From Bacteroidales bacterium (GTDB taxonomy: Bacteria; Bacteroidota; Bacteroidia; Bacteroidales; F082), in assembly GCA_030683155.1 (NCBI GenBank), contig JAUXMV010000024.1, positions 49,125 to 113,124 of the forward strand: 64,000 nt of DNA, written 5' to 3'. Below the pieces are notes generated by a model. It worked only from the letters and a program-made list of their open reading frames with translations, searched no databases and had not been told where the DNA came from. The position numbers and the translations under genes are program-made. Shown piece after piece: positions 34,297 through 43,670 of the stretch. Positions within the stretch are counted from its first letter, which is position 1. Each line of letters starts with the position of its first letter.

Positions 34297-34496
34297 TAGT
34301 ACCCGCCGGATTCAACATTATTGTAAACTCAACATTACAATTGTACCGGGTTTGCTCTTTGTCAGAAAAACAGGCCTTATTCCCTTTTCGGGGAAGTTTG
34401 CTTTTGCAATCCATTGGAAGTTTGCCTGGCTAGGCACCTAAAACGTGTCGTAAAGGGGTTTACTTACTCCTTGAACACAGGCGGGTACTTTTTTTA
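34297..34496 (+). ncRNA. ssrS: Probable 6S-type regulatory RNA (6S-Flavo class)
   Basis: The stretch between zapA and rny contains no real gene but can fold as one long hairpin. GTACCCGCC (34299-34307) pairs with GGCGGGTAC (34480-34488), extended by A-T, and is closed by TTTTTTT (34489-34495). Inside are a 7-base hairpin (34320-34341, ATTGTAA/TTACAAT), an apical stem TTCCC/GGGAA (34380-34395) and CAGGC (34371-34375) with GCCTG (34424-34428). The size of about 190 bases, terminal stem, unpaired middle and T run fit 6S RNA. In many bacteria 6S lies next to zapA, and a 6S-Flavo class is described in Bacteroidetes. No promoter of its own was obvious, so it may be processed from the zapA transcript. 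Confidence 0.7.
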
Positions 34497-34534
34497 TCCT
34501 TCTTCCATTAATAACTTAATAACGAATAGACTAT

Positions 34535-36103
34535 ATGGAAGAAATGATTATTTACATCATCCTGTTTATCGCAGGTGGTGGCGTTGGGGTTCTACTAACC
34601 ACGACAGCTTTGCGCAAAGCAGTGCTCAAAAAGAGCCTGGTACTGCTTGAAGAAGCAAAAGAAAAAGCAGAAGTTTTAAAAAAGGAGAAAATCCTGCAAG
34701 CAAAAGAAAAATTTCTGCAATTGAAAGCAGAACATGATAAGCTTACCGGAGATAAAACCCGCGAATTACAAAAACTTGAAAACAGAGCTCAGCAAAGAGA
34801 GCAGGTTGTAAATCAAAAGTTTGAGGACTTTAACAGAAAACAGCGCGAGCTGCAACAACAAACCCAGCAGCTAAACCAACAACTTGAATCCCTCACGAAA
34901 AAGCAGGAAGAAGTTGATAAACTGAAAGAAGACTTAAGTAAAGTACAAGAGCAACATCTGCGTCAGCTCGAATTGATCTCTGGCTTGTCTGCCTTTGATG
35001 CTAAAGCACAACTTATCGAAAACATCATGGAAGAAGCCAAGTCTGAGGCTATGGTTTATGTGCGTGAAATTACCGAAGATGCCAAACTTACTGCTGCAGC
35101 CGATGCCAAAAAAATTGTCATTGAAACGATTCAACGTACTGCTGCAGAACATGCTATTGAAAACACAGTAACAGTTTTCAATATTGAAAATGACGAAATC
35201 AAAGGCCGTATAATCGGTCGTGAAGGACGTAATATCAGGGCTTTAGAAGCATTAACGGGTGTTGAAATTATTATTGATGACAGTCCGGATGCAATTCTGC
35301 TTTCTGGATTCGATCCTGTTCGACGCGAAATCGCACGCTTGTCTCTTCATAAACTTATTACGGATGGACGTATTCACCCCGCCCGTATTGAAGAGGTCGT
35401 TCAGAAAACAGAAAAGCAAATTGAGCAGGAGATTCTCGAGACCGGCAAAAGAACTGTTATCGATCTTGGTATTCATAACCTTCATGGTGAGCTGATTAAA
35501 ATGATAGGACGAATGAAATACCGTTCATCTTATGGACAGAACCTTTTGCAGCACTCCATCGAAGTGGCTAAGCTCAGTGCAACAATGGCTGCTGAGTTAG
35601 GATTGAATGTTAAAACTGCCAAGAGGGCCGGTTTGCTTCATGACATCGGTAAAATTGCTGAAAACAATGAGGCGGAGCTCCCGCATGCGATTCTTGGAAT
35701 GAAGATAGCTGAGAAGTACAAAGAAAAACCTGATGTCTGTAATGCCATTGGAGCCCACCATGATGAAATAGAAATGGAAACATTGATTTCACCTATTGTG
35801 CAGGTTTGCGATGCCATTTCTGGCGCGCGCCCGGGTGCACGTCGTGAAGTTGTTGAAGCCTATATTCAGCGGTTGAAAAAACTTGAAGAAATGGCACTTT
35901 CTTATGATGGTGTTGTAAAAACCTATGCCATTCAAGCAGGAAGAGAATTGCGTGTAATTGTAGGTGCCGACAGAATTTCAGACGCCGATGCAGATAAGCT
36001 CGCCTTTGATCTTTCCAAAAAAATTCAAACTGAAATGACTTATCCAGGACAGATAAAAATAACTGTTATCCGTGAAACCCGTGCTGTGAGCTACGCTAAA
36101 TAG
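34535..36103 (+). CDS. rny: Ribonuclease Y
   Basis: A 522-residue protein. One N-terminal membrane helix (3-22, [17 protein letters not shown]) is followed by a long coiled coil (30-200), a KH domain ([28 protein letters not shown]) and an HD phosphohydrolase domain ([31 protein letters not shown]). It is the membrane-anchored endoribonuclease that starts mRNA turnover. Length and domain order are those of the family. It follows the 6S-like RNA by 39 bases, so both may share a transcript. Confidence 0.96.
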   Translation: MEEMIIYIILFIAGGGVGVLLTTTALRKAVLKKSLVLLEEAKEKAEVLKKEKILQAKEKFLQLKAEHDKLTGDKTRELQKLENRAQQREQVVNQKFEDFNRKQRELQQQTQQLNQQLESLTKKQEEVDKLKEDLSKVQEQHLRQLELISGLSAFDAKAQLIENIMEEAKSEAMVYVREITEDAKLTAAADAKKIVIETIQRTAAEHAIENTVTVFNIENDEIKGRIIGREGRNIRALEALTGVEIIIDDSPDAILLSGFDPVRREIARLSLHKLITDGRIHPARIEEVVQKTEKQIEQEILETGKRTVIDLGIHNLHGELIKMIGRMKYRSSYGQNLLQHSIEVAKLSATMAAELGLNVKTAKRAGLLHDIGKIAENNEAELPHAILGMKIAEKYKEKPDVCNAIGAHHDEIEMETLISPIVQVCDAISGARPGARREVVEAYIQRLKKLEEMALSYDGVVKTYAIQAGRELRVIVGADRISDADADKLAFDLSKKIQTEMTYPGQIKITVIRETRAVSYAK

Positions 36104-36175
36104 CTTTCACATTGTAATTTGATGAACAATATTTTACTTTTTGATTGGTTTATACTTTAATCAAATTGAATGTTT

Positions 36176-36670
36176 ATGAAAAAATATTTCTTCTTTACGA
36201 TTTTTACGCTGCTGATATTTAATGGCTTTTCGCAAAGCCCTGTTGATGAAGGTGGCAAGCAAATCAATTTTGGAACTGGTCTTTCAAACTATGGTATGCC
36301 GCTTTATTTTGGGATGGATTTTGGTGTACATCCGGATATAACTGCTGGTTTTGTCATTTCAGCACGCTCCTACGGAAATATCGACTATGGATCATCAGGT
36401 CTTTTGGTTATTGGTGTTGCCGGTGTTGGTAACTACCATTTTAACCGTTTGTTGGAGCTTGATTCTGAATGGGATCTTTATGCCGGCCTAAGTCTTGGTT
36501 TCGTTCATTGGAATTATGATAAAAATTATCCTAATTCAAAAAATTCTCCTTTAGGTCTTGACATCCAGGTTGGTGGTCGCTACTATTGGAGCGATTGGGG
36601 GGTTAATGTGGAACTCGGAGGTGGCAATGCTTTGACTGGTTTTCGAATAGGCTTGTCATATAAGCTTTAA
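36176..36670 (+). CDS. Hypothetical outer-membrane beta-barrel protein
   Basis: A 164-residue protein starting at ATG 36176 (ATG 36170 is two codons earlier). The signal peptide is MKKYFFFTIFTLLIFNGFSQ. The mature part is Gly/aromatic-rich with alternating strands (FGTGLSNYGMPLYFGMDFGV, WGVNVELGGGNALTG), ending IGLSYKL, as in small beta-barrels of about eight strands. No specific family is recognised. A terminator follows, so it is likely its own unit. Confidence 0.7.
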   Translation: MKKYFFFTIFTLLIFNGFSQSPVDEGGKQINFGTGLSNYGMPLYFGMDFGVHPDITAGFVISARSYGNIDYGSSGLLVIGVAGVGNYHFNRLLELDSEWDLYAGLSLGFVHWNYDKNYPNSKNSPLGLDIQVGGRYYWSDWGVNVELGGGNALTGFRIGLSYKL

Positions 36671-36690
36671 AGATTTTAATAGCAATACAA

Positions 36691-36720
36691 AAAGGCCTGT
36701 CATTTTTGACGGGCTTTTTT
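36691..36720 (+). terminator. Rho-independent terminator
   Basis: GCCTGTCA (36695-36702) pairs with TGACGGGC (36707-36714), one T-G pair, with a TTTT loop and a T run to 36720. The stretch 36721-36960 shows no gene or other signal. Confidence 0.75.
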
Positions 36721-36960
36721 GTTGTAAGTAGTTTTGAATACCTTTTGGTATTATCAAGGAACAGGGTCTCATTGTAGAAGGCATGTAACCACAAAAAACA
36801 GATCCAAGGGTGCTTTAGTATGGTTGAATTTGGCTTCATTATTCAGAATAACCATCTCACCTTGCTATTCATCTTCTCATTTATGAAAAGGTCCTTTTAT
36901 CCGCATGGAAAAAATCACTGACCTTATAGAACGGGTTTTGCTAAGCATGTAGCTTTTATA

Positions 36961-37000
36961 TAAAAAGCGGGCTGCCTGATTAAATTCAGACAGCCCGCTT
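36961..37000 (-). terminator. Terminator of the susCDE operon
   Basis: AAGCGGGCTG (36965-36974) pairs with CAGCCCGCTT (36991-37000) and CTGA (36976-36979) with TCAG (36986-36989). On the minus strand the hairpin is followed by a T run. It lies just after the stop at 37024. Confidence 0.85.
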
Positions 37001-37023
37001 GAAATTACCTTAATGGTTATTCT

Positions 37024-38880
37024 TTATTTCGCAGGAGCGATAGTATAAGTAAGATTTGTAATATCAGCTGTAACTACATACATTCCACCTGTTGCAGGTG
37101 TTGGAATGTTTGCTGGGTCTGGGGCGCCGACTGGGCGATAAACCAATGGACCAGCTACACTTGTACCAGTAGCATTCGTTCCATACATTGGTTCCCACTG
37201 ACCTAAGTTTGTGATAAACTTAATATTTGCAGCAGCTGCAAGGGTTGTTTTCAGGAAATAAACACCATTACCAGATGTGAACATTGGTAAAGCAGCAGTG
37301 TTGTCCCAACCAGCTGCGCAACCATCACCTAACATATAAAGTGGTGCTGCAATGCTATAGGTCATGTCGTTGGTATTTATTGTAACAACATAAAGACCAG
37401 CAACATCAGGAGTTGGAATACTAGCTGGATCTGGATCACCAACAGCACGATAAACTAAAGGACCACCTGAACTTGTACCACTGGCATTAGTGCCGTACAT
37501 AGGTTCCCATTGACCTAATGTAGTGATGAATTTAATATATTTACCAGCACCATTAAGTGTAGTAGTAATAGAGTAAATTCCATCTGTACCGGCCATTGGA
37601 AGAGCTGCATTGTTATCCCAACCTGCAAGGCTGCCATCACCTAATATATACATTTCAGGAGCTGCTCCAGCTGGATTAACAGTGAAAGTATAAATTTCAG
37701 TTACTGCATCAATTTTAAACACAATGTCATAAGTTCCATTTTCTGTTGGAACGAAGTTTCCATCATTGTTTGTTGTGAATTTGTCAGCAGCAAGTCCTGC
37801 CATAACAACTTGAGGATAACCGAATGATTTTCCATCCCATGATTGACCTTCTCTGATCTTGAAGGAACCTTCAGTGGTAACTTCAACACCACTATATGTC
37901 CATGTATAATTGGTTTCGTTTTCAACAACAGGGGCTTGAACCATGACAGTTACATCCCAGTTGTGTTGTGCACCATCAACAATAAGTCCATTACCAATCA
38001 AACCGAGTTGAGTGTTTGTGTAATTAAACAGATCAAGATCACCTGTTTTAGTCATTGTTGCAGTATAGCCTTCACCTAATTTCCAAACCATTTTGGCTGT
38101 ATATTTACCACTTGTTTCGTTGGCAATATTTGCGCCACCTGGAACAAGAGCGTTAACAGCACCACCAAAGTTAGTATTTACACGAACGCCAACAACGCCG
38201 CCACCAAGGTCTAAATCAGGATCGATTACAACTTTCCAGCCGTCAGAATAGCGGAATTTGAAGTCTGCTTTTGTCATGGTAACATTTGTTGCCTCAAAAG
38301 TCATGGTGTTTAGGTCGAAAGCTTGAGGTGCCATTGGTGTACTTCCACCCCAGCCTCCTGGAGTAGCAGCGCCAATCAAGCCCCAAGTGTGAACCGGAAC
38401 AATGACAATTTTGTTAAGTTCAGTGTCCAGTGCAACATGATATAAACCATCAGCTGGAACAGTGAACTTGGTTTCAGTTACGGCATAAGCACCACGCCAG
38501 AAATCATGTTTTGGTTCATCTCCGATACGGTCAGCTTCACCAACAACGCCAAAACCAGCACCTGGTCCATAAGTTGTTTTGGTTGCTCCAGCAACTTTAA
38601 CAATGTTGAAACCATCGGCACCACCTTTAATTGCAACGTAAATGTCAAGAAGACTAGCACGGTCCGATTGATTTACTTCATTCTTAGTTGGTTTGAGAAG
38701 ACCTTTGATATCATAGGTTGTGAGGGCAGTACCTGCACCTTTTAGATAGATACCATCTTCAACGATTGGTTCCGGATCTGGTTTTGGATCATCATCTTTT
38801 TTACAAGAAACCATCACAACGCTGACGAGCAAAATAAAGCTCATAAGCTGGAGTAATTTTGTTAAACTGTTTTTTTTCAT
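37024..38880 (-). CDS. SusE/SusF-type outer membrane glycan-binding lipoprotein
   Basis: A 618-residue lipoprotein: signal then VMVSC with C26 as the lipidated residue. An N-terminal immunoglobulin-like region precedes beta-sandwich modules. The two C-terminal modules (410-513 and 514-618) are about 60% alike by my alignment, starting MYILGDGSLAGWDNNAALPM and LYMLGDGCAAGWDNTAALPM and sharing LGQWEPMYGTNA. This is the SusE/SusF carbohydrate-binding pattern with a conserved Trp. It should bind alpha-glucan or another glycan at the surface for the SusC/SusD pair encoded upstream. It is the last gene of the operon, followed by a terminator. Confidence 0.88.
   Translation of the reverse strand: MKKNSLTKLLQLMSFILLVSVVMVSCKKDDDPKPDPEPIVEDGIYLKGAGTALTTYDIKGLLKPTKNEVNQSDRASLLDIYVAIKGGADGFNIVKVAGATKTTYGPGAGFGVVGEADRIGDEPKHDFWRGAYAVTETKFTVPADGLYHVALDTELNKIVIVPVHTWGLIGAATPGGWGGSTPMAPQAFDLNTMTFEATNVTMTKADFKFRYSDGWKVVIDPDLDLGGGVVGVRVNTNFGGAVNALVPGGANIANETSGKYTAKMVWKLGEGYTATMTKTGDLDLFNYTNTQLGLIGNGLIVDGAQHNWDVTVMVQAPVVENETNYTWTYSGVEVTTEGSFKIREGQSWDGKSFGYPQVVMAGLAADKFTTNNDGNFVPTENGTYDIVFKIDAVTEIYTFTVNPAGAAPEMYILGDGSLAGWDNNAALPMAGTDGIYSITTTLNGAGKYIKFITTLGQWEPMYGTNASGTSSGGPLVYRAVGDPDPASIPTPDVAGLYVVTINTNDMTYSIAAPLYMLGDGCAAGWDNTAALPMFTSGNGVYFLKTTLAAAANIKFITNLGQWEPMYGTNATGTSVAGPLVYRPVGAPDPANIPTPATGGMYVVTADITNLTYTIAPAK
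37027..37653 (-). repeat. Tandem duplicated module in the SusE-like gene
   Basis: Module 1 (37342-37653) and module 2 (37027-37341) of 104 and 105 codons are adjacent copies. They share LGDG, GWDN, LGQWEPMYGTNA and GPLVYR at the same places; the DNA also looks related. It marks an internal duplication of a binding domain. Confidence 0.8.
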
Positions 38881-38935
38881 AGCATTTAATTTAAGATTAG
38901 TGAATAAAGGTTAAAAAATTATTTTAAAATGATAG

Positions 38936-40426
38936 TTATTGAATTGGCACTGGTGGCTGAGCAAGTTTTGGGTTTGAGTCAATAGCCCACTGTGGAATAG
39001 GGAAAGTGTTTCTGTCAGGTGACGAAACTCCTTTTTCCCACCATGCCTGATTGAATTTTCCAAAACGGATAAGGTCGCTGCGACGATGCGCTTCCCAGAA
39101 AAATTCACGACCACGCTCAGCAAGAACATCGTCCAAAGTTGCATTGTTGAAAGGAGCAACACCTGCTCTTACACGAATAGGATTGATATATTGGTCTCCA
39201 TTTTTTCCCTGACGGATCATTGACTCAGCTTTCATCATAAGTACATCTGCATATCTGAATAACGGAAAATCATTGCTCAGATTATCCTTGGCTCCTTTTT
39301 TGATTTCAAATTTTGAAACACGGGCTCCAGACATACGGATTTGAACAGCAGTATAGCTGGCATCCATATTGATGGCAGGGATAAATGGATTGAAAATCAA
39401 TGGTTCACCACCAGCACCTTGATCGGTTATAGGAGCACCACTTGCTGTATATTGTTGTCCTACAAGGAAATAGCCGGCTTTTCTGGCATCACCATCCTGA
39501 TAAGAGTTGTAATGGTCATACACTGCAGCGAATCCATTCCATGGACCGGCAGTCATGTCAAAAGTCAAATTGCTGTTGTAGTGCAGTGTACGCATGTGTA
39601 AGTTAAAACCTTGATATTTATCTTCATCATAAGGTATAACAAAAATGTTTTCCGGGGAATTGGAGTTGTCTGTAACAAAGGGTTTCAATGGGTCAGACTC
39701 CAGAGAATACTGTCCAATGAGTATAACGCTGTCTGCATATTGCTCAGCTTTAGCCCATTGTGGTGTTCCTGTGTAAACCTCGGCATTCAGATATAAGCGT
39801 GCTAAAACTGAGTAAGCAAAGCCTTTGGTAACGCCAGTTTTAGTGGTACTTGCAGGAATTATCGGTGCTTCATCTGCGATATCTTTTGTAATCTTAGCAA
39901 AAATATCTTGTCTGAAGTTACGACTTGGTGTTTCATCTGCAAATTCATATCTGGTTTCATAAGGGACATCTTTGTAGTTATCGATTAATAGGTAGTAGTA
40001 ATACGCCCTTAATACTTTTGCTTTTGCAATCGCTATTTTAACCGGAAGTGCATCGCCAAGAGCAGATTGAGCTTCAATGAATTTATTCGCCTCAATCACG
40101 CCATTATAATAACGACTCCACATACTGTTTACAGCCTCAGTATTGTTGTCCCAGGTATGCTGATGCAAGGCACGCCATTTTCCACCGTCATCCCAGTCTT
40201 GACCACGTGTAGGCCCAACAGATCCATCGCCTGTCAATTCGTTGGCAAACCACCAACCGCTCCAGTCGAGAAAATCACGCATTGGTGCATAAATAGGACT
40301 CATCAACAAAACAGGGTCTGCAACGTAATCAGTAGGAGGAACCCTGTCGTATAAAACTGTATCAAGTTTGGTACATCCAAACTGAACAGCAACTAAAATT
40401 AATAAAACGGTTAATATTTTTTTCAT
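38936..40426 (-). CDS. SusD/RagB family outer membrane lipoprotein
   Basis: A 496-residue protein of the SusD/RagB family, normal length. The lipoprotein signal ends VQFGC with C18. The N-terminal TPR-like region includes YYNGVIEANKFIEAQ and KVLRAYYYYLLIDNYKDVPY, the conserved SusD helices, and the C-terminal part contains LADVLAERGREFFWEAHR-like and RFGKF. It forms the lid of the SusC transporter and captures glycan oligomers on the surface. It is 12 bases downstream of susC and 55 bases upstream of the SusE-like gene. Confidence 0.93.
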   Translation of the reverse strand: MKKILTVLLILVAVQFGCTKLDTVLYDRVPPTDYVADPVLLMSPIYAPMRDFLDWSGWWFANELTGDGSVGPTRGQDWDDGGKWRALHQHTWDNNTEAVNSMWSRYYNGVIEANKFIEAQSALGDALPVKIAIAKAKVLRAYYYYLLIDNYKDVPYETRYEFADETPSRNFRQDIFAKITKDIADEAPIIPASTTKTGVTKGFAYSVLARLYLNAEVYTGTPQWAKAEQYADSVILIGQYSLESDPLKPFVTDNSNSPENIFVIPYDEDKYQGFNLHMRTLHYNSNLTFDMTAGPWNGFAAVYDHYNSYQDGDARKAGYFLVGQQYTASGAPITDQGAGGEPLIFNPFIPAINMDASYTAVQIRMSGARVSKFEIKKGAKDNLSNDFPLFRYADVLMMKAESMIRQGKNGDQYINPIRVRAGVAPFNNATLDDVLAERGREFFWEAHRRSDLIRFGKFNQAWWEKGVSSPDRNTFPIPQWAIDSNPKLAQPPVPIQ

Positions 40427-40438
40427 GACTATTCGCTG

Positions 40439-43405
40439 TTATAAGTTTACATTGACTCCAAAAGTGAAAGTACGTGTCTTAGGATACACGTTGTACTGAT
40501 CAAGACCAAATGACAGGCCGGAGAAAGAAATCTCAGGATCAATGCCACTGTAATTAGTGATAGTGAGTAGATTATTTGAAGCAAAATAAATTCTGATGTT
40601 TCTGACTGGTCCAACGTTCTTGATATTGTATCCTATAGTAAGGTTGTCAAGACGAATGAAAGATCCATCTTCAAGATAGTAACTGCTAAGCTTTGGATTG
40701 TCATTCAGGCCTCTTGCAGCTTCATCCAGTGCTGATTGTAAAACGTTGATTTCAGGCAGCCAAACAGGATTTCCAAAAATCAAACGAGTGGTATTAAAGA
40801 TTTCATAACCATAAACAGCGCGTACATTAAAGCTGAAATCAAAGTTTTTGTAAAAAGTTAGATAGTTTGACCAACCAAGTTCAAAATCTGGCTGAGCACT
40901 TCCAACAACCCTGCGTTCGGCATCAGCAAGATTTCTGGTTACACCGCCGGCAGCAGTGTGGAAAAGGAATTTTCCATCGCTTGAAAGTCCGGCATATTCT
41001 GGCATATACCATGTTCCTAGTGCTTTTCCTGGCTCTACAATCTGTGTCCAGTTCAAATCGCCAACCAATCCGCGGCCTGACAAATAACCTTCACGAAGTT
41101 CTGACCATAGATGTTTTTCGTTTGATAAATTGACAACCTCCTGTTTGTAGGTAGTAAATACTAAAGAAGTTTTCCAGTCGAAATTCCGCTTGCGAACAGG
41201 ATAGTATTGTACAGAAATTTCCAATCCTGTAACCTTGAATTGTCCAACATTGGCCCAAATTCTTGGAACCGGATTTGGAGGAACAGGCACGCTGTAAGGT
41301 CCTAAAAGGTCATAAGTATTCTTTATGTAATAATCGATTGACCCTGAAACCTTGTCATCGAAAATGCCCCAGTCGAGCCCGAAATTTAATTCAGAATTTT
41401 CCTCCCATTTGAGGTCAGGATTTGCATTGTGTGCAAATTGGAACAAAATTGACTCTTCACCAGTTTCAAAATTAATCGTAGGTCCTGAGGATTGATAATA
41501 GGTTATAGCCCTGTAATTATCAAACTCCTGATTACCGGTTATGCCATATCCAACGCGGAAACGCAGATTGTTAATCATATCGAGTTCAGACATAAAGTCC
41601 TCTCCTGTAATATTCCACATTGCTGAAGCTGATGGAAACCATCCCCATTTGTTATTTGCACCAAACTTAGATGAACCATCACGGCGAATGGTTGCAGTGA
41701 GGAAGTATTTTGAATCAAAGTTATAGATACCACGACCGAAAAACGAGATCAAACGGTTAGAGCCTTTGAATGAACTAATGTCACCGGCATTCACTGTTTG
41801 AAGCATGGATAGGTCATTCGACTGTGTGAAATTGATGAAAGGTTTTCTTCCCTGTGCTGAAAAACCTGTACTGAAATCTTCCTGAAAAGAGTAACCTCCA
41901 ACAAGGTTTAAATTGCCTTTGCCAATGTCTTTGGTGTATCTTAATGTGGACTCAAGCACTCTTGACTCAAAATTGCCATAGCTCCTTCGACCATAACCTT
42001 CGGAAGTTCCCAAACGAATGGTGGATGGCTCAAAGTAGAAACTCTCATAGTCATCTCTTGTATAGCCAAGATTGATACCGGCAATAATTCCTTTGTAAAT
42101 ATCTAAATCTGCTTTGAAGAAACCGAAGAAACGTTTTGCATCTCTAACATTCTGAATATCGTTTATAAGTGCAAGCGGATTCCAGTAATTGAACTGTCTC
42201 TGGGTTTCGTAGTACTCGTTTTTGTCATTATAAACCGGATCGGTAGGATTTCGTTGAAATGCCTGATAAAGAATATCGTTTGGCCCGTTACCAGAATAGC
42301 TGATATAATCGTTGTTTTCAAATGTTCCAGACAAGCCGGCTGAAATGACTAATTTGTCGTCAAAAGCAGTCTGATCAAGGTTGATACGGCCGATTGTACG
42401 TTTTTTTTGTGTCCCTTTAATCACACCACTAAAATCCTGATGCGAAAGGGAAGCTCTGTAGGACGATTTCTTATCACCTCCGGCAACAGAAAGATTGTAG
42501 TTTTGAGAAACACCTGGCCTGTAAATCTGATCCTGCCAGTCAACATTGCTGCCGCCATCCTGAAAATTGAAATTGTTGTCAGCAACGTATTTTCTTACCT
42601 GGTCAGCACTTAACAGATCAAGTCTGTTTGCGACAAAATCAGTTGAAAGATAGGTGTTAAAATCAACAGAAGCATCTCTGCTTCCAGATGTTGTACCTCT
42701 TTTGGTTGTGATAATTATAACACCATTTGCACCGCGCGAACCATAAATGGCAGCAGCAGAAGCGTCCTTTAAAACGTTCCAGGATTCAATATCTTCAGGA
42801 GCGATGGTAGTTGCATCAACTCCCGGCACTCCATCCACAACGAAAAGTGGAGAGGTGCTTGTTGTCAATGAAGAGGCTCCCCTGATTTTGATGTCAAAAC
42901 CAGCATTTGGGTCGCCACCCTTTTTCGAAACCATGACCCCGGCAATTTTTCCCTGAATACCCTGAATAGGATCGGTAAGCACGCCTGCATTCATTTCTGA
43001 AGCATTGATACTTGCAACAGCTCCTGTACGGTCACTTTTCTTTTGAACACCATAACCGATTACGACTGTTTCTTCAAGCACAACAGCATCAACATCAAGC
43101 TCGAAATTCAATGTGACGGTTTGGTTAGCAGCAACATTAACTGCTTTTGTCATTGGAAGAAATCCGACAAAACTTGCCTCAACAGTGACTGCGCCTGCCG
43201 GCACGTTCTCAAGGGTGTATAATCCGTCAAAATCGGTTGAGGTTCCGATAAGCGTACCTTTGATAATAACGTTGGCTCCTGGCATTGTTTCACCGGTGGA
43301 CCTGTCTTTGACAATTCCTTTTAGTGTGCCAGTCTGACCATAAGATAAGGAGTAAATAAATACTCCAAGCACTAATGGCAGTAACTTTTTAAAATAACTG
43401 TTCAT
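40439..43405 (-). CDS. SusC/RagA TonB-dependent outer membrane transporter
   Basis: A 988-residue TonB-linked receptor. The signal peptide ends SYGQ. A CarboxypepD_reg domain (about 24-105) has STGETMPGANVIIKGT and FDGLYTLENVPAG. The TonB box region is EETVVIGYGVQKKSDRTG. The plug holds GKIAGVMVSKKGGDP and the SusC signature YGSRGANGVIIITTKRG. A 22-strand barrel follows, ending FGVNVNL. It imports oligosaccharides using TonB. It is the first gene of the operon with SusD and SusE, divergent from LacI. Confidence 0.95.
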   Translation of the reverse strand: MNSYFKKLLPLVLGVFIYSLSYGQTGTLKGIVKDRSTGETMPGANVIIKGTLIGTSTDFDGLYTLENVPAGAVTVEASFVGFLPMTKAVNVAANQTVTLNFELDVDAVVLEETVVIGYGVQKKSDRTGAVASINASEMNAGVLTDPIQGIQGKIAGVMVSKKGGDPNAGFDIKIRGASSLTTSTSPLFVVDGVPGVDATTIAPEDIESWNVLKDASAAAIYGSRGANGVIIITTKRGTTSGSRDASVDFNTYLSTDFVANRLDLLSADQVRKYVADNNFNFQDGGSNVDWQDQIYRPGVSQNYNLSVAGGDKKSSYRASLSHQDFSGVIKGTQKKRTIGRINLDQTAFDDKLVISAGLSGTFENNDYISYSGNGPNDILYQAFQRNPTDPVYNDKNEYYETQRQFNYWNPLALINDIQNVRDAKRFFGFFKADLDIYKGIIAGINLGYTRDDYESFYFEPSTIRLGTSEGYGRRSYGNFESRVLESTLRYTKDIGKGNLNLVGGYSFQEDFSTGFSAQGRKPFINFTQSNDLSMLQTVNAGDISSFKGSNRLISFFGRGIYNFDSKYFLTATIRRDGSSKFGANNKWGWFPSASAMWNITGEDFMSELDMINNLRFRVGYGITGNQEFDNYRAITYYQSSGPTINFETGEESILFQFAHNANPDLKWEENSELNFGLDWGIFDDKVSGSIDYYIKNTYDLLGPYSVPVPPNPVPRIWANVGQFKVTGLEISVQYYPVRKRNFDWKTSLVFTTYKQEVVNLSNEKHLWSELREGYLSGRGLVGDLNWTQIVEPGKALGTWYMPEYAGLSSDGKFLFHTAAGGVTRNLADAERRVVGSAQPDFELGWSNYLTFYKNFDFSFNVRAVYGYEIFNTTRLIFGNPVWLPEINVLQSALDEAARGLNDNPKLSSYYLEDGSFIRLDNLTIGYNIKNVGPVRNIRIYFASNNLLTITNYSGIDPEISFSGLSFGLDQYNVYPKTRTFTFGVNVNL

Positions 43406-43556
43406 ACTCTGTTCATTTAGCGTTAGTGATTTTTAAAAATGCGGTTAGATAAATGTTAAAAAATTAACAATAATTCATATTTTAGGTTTATACAAAATTA
43501 ATGATTCTTTATCGCAAAAAACAAAAAAAAGAACATTATTGTTTTTGAAATCAATG

Positions 43557-43566
43557 CAATCGATTG
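43557..43566. promoter_or_regulatory. LacI-type operator candidate CAATCGATTG
   Basis: A perfect 10-base palindrome with the AANCGNTT core typical of LacI-family sites lies between the divergent susC (start 43405) and LacI gene (start 43671), 104 bases upstream of the latter. It may be where the LacI protein controls both promoters (inference). The rest of 43406-43670 is A+T-rich without a clear TAnnTTTG box. Confidence 0.5.
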
Positions 43567-43670
43567 AAATTTATTTTTTAATTTTGACACATGTTAAGCA
43601 AGCTACAATTTTTGTATCTTTAACCCTTGTTTGGCTAAATAATTAGTTATACGCAAACTTTCCAAAAATA

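Noticed and set aside
34414..34650. A 78-codon frame overlapping the RNA gene and rny
   Set aside because: It lies in the 6S-like RNA and out of frame with rny, which has strong homology; it is a chance frame.
36603..36839. A small minus-strand gene crossing 36691-36720
   Set aside because: It runs through a terminator and overlaps the barrel gene; no family or promoter supports it.
36904..36951. A 15-codon peptide frame (MEKITDLIERVLLSM)
   Set aside because: It is too short to judge and has no promoter.
5136..43405. One polysaccharide utilisation locus joining the GH13 gene to susCDE
   Set aside because: About 29 kb of unrelated genes lie between them, so they are listed separately.
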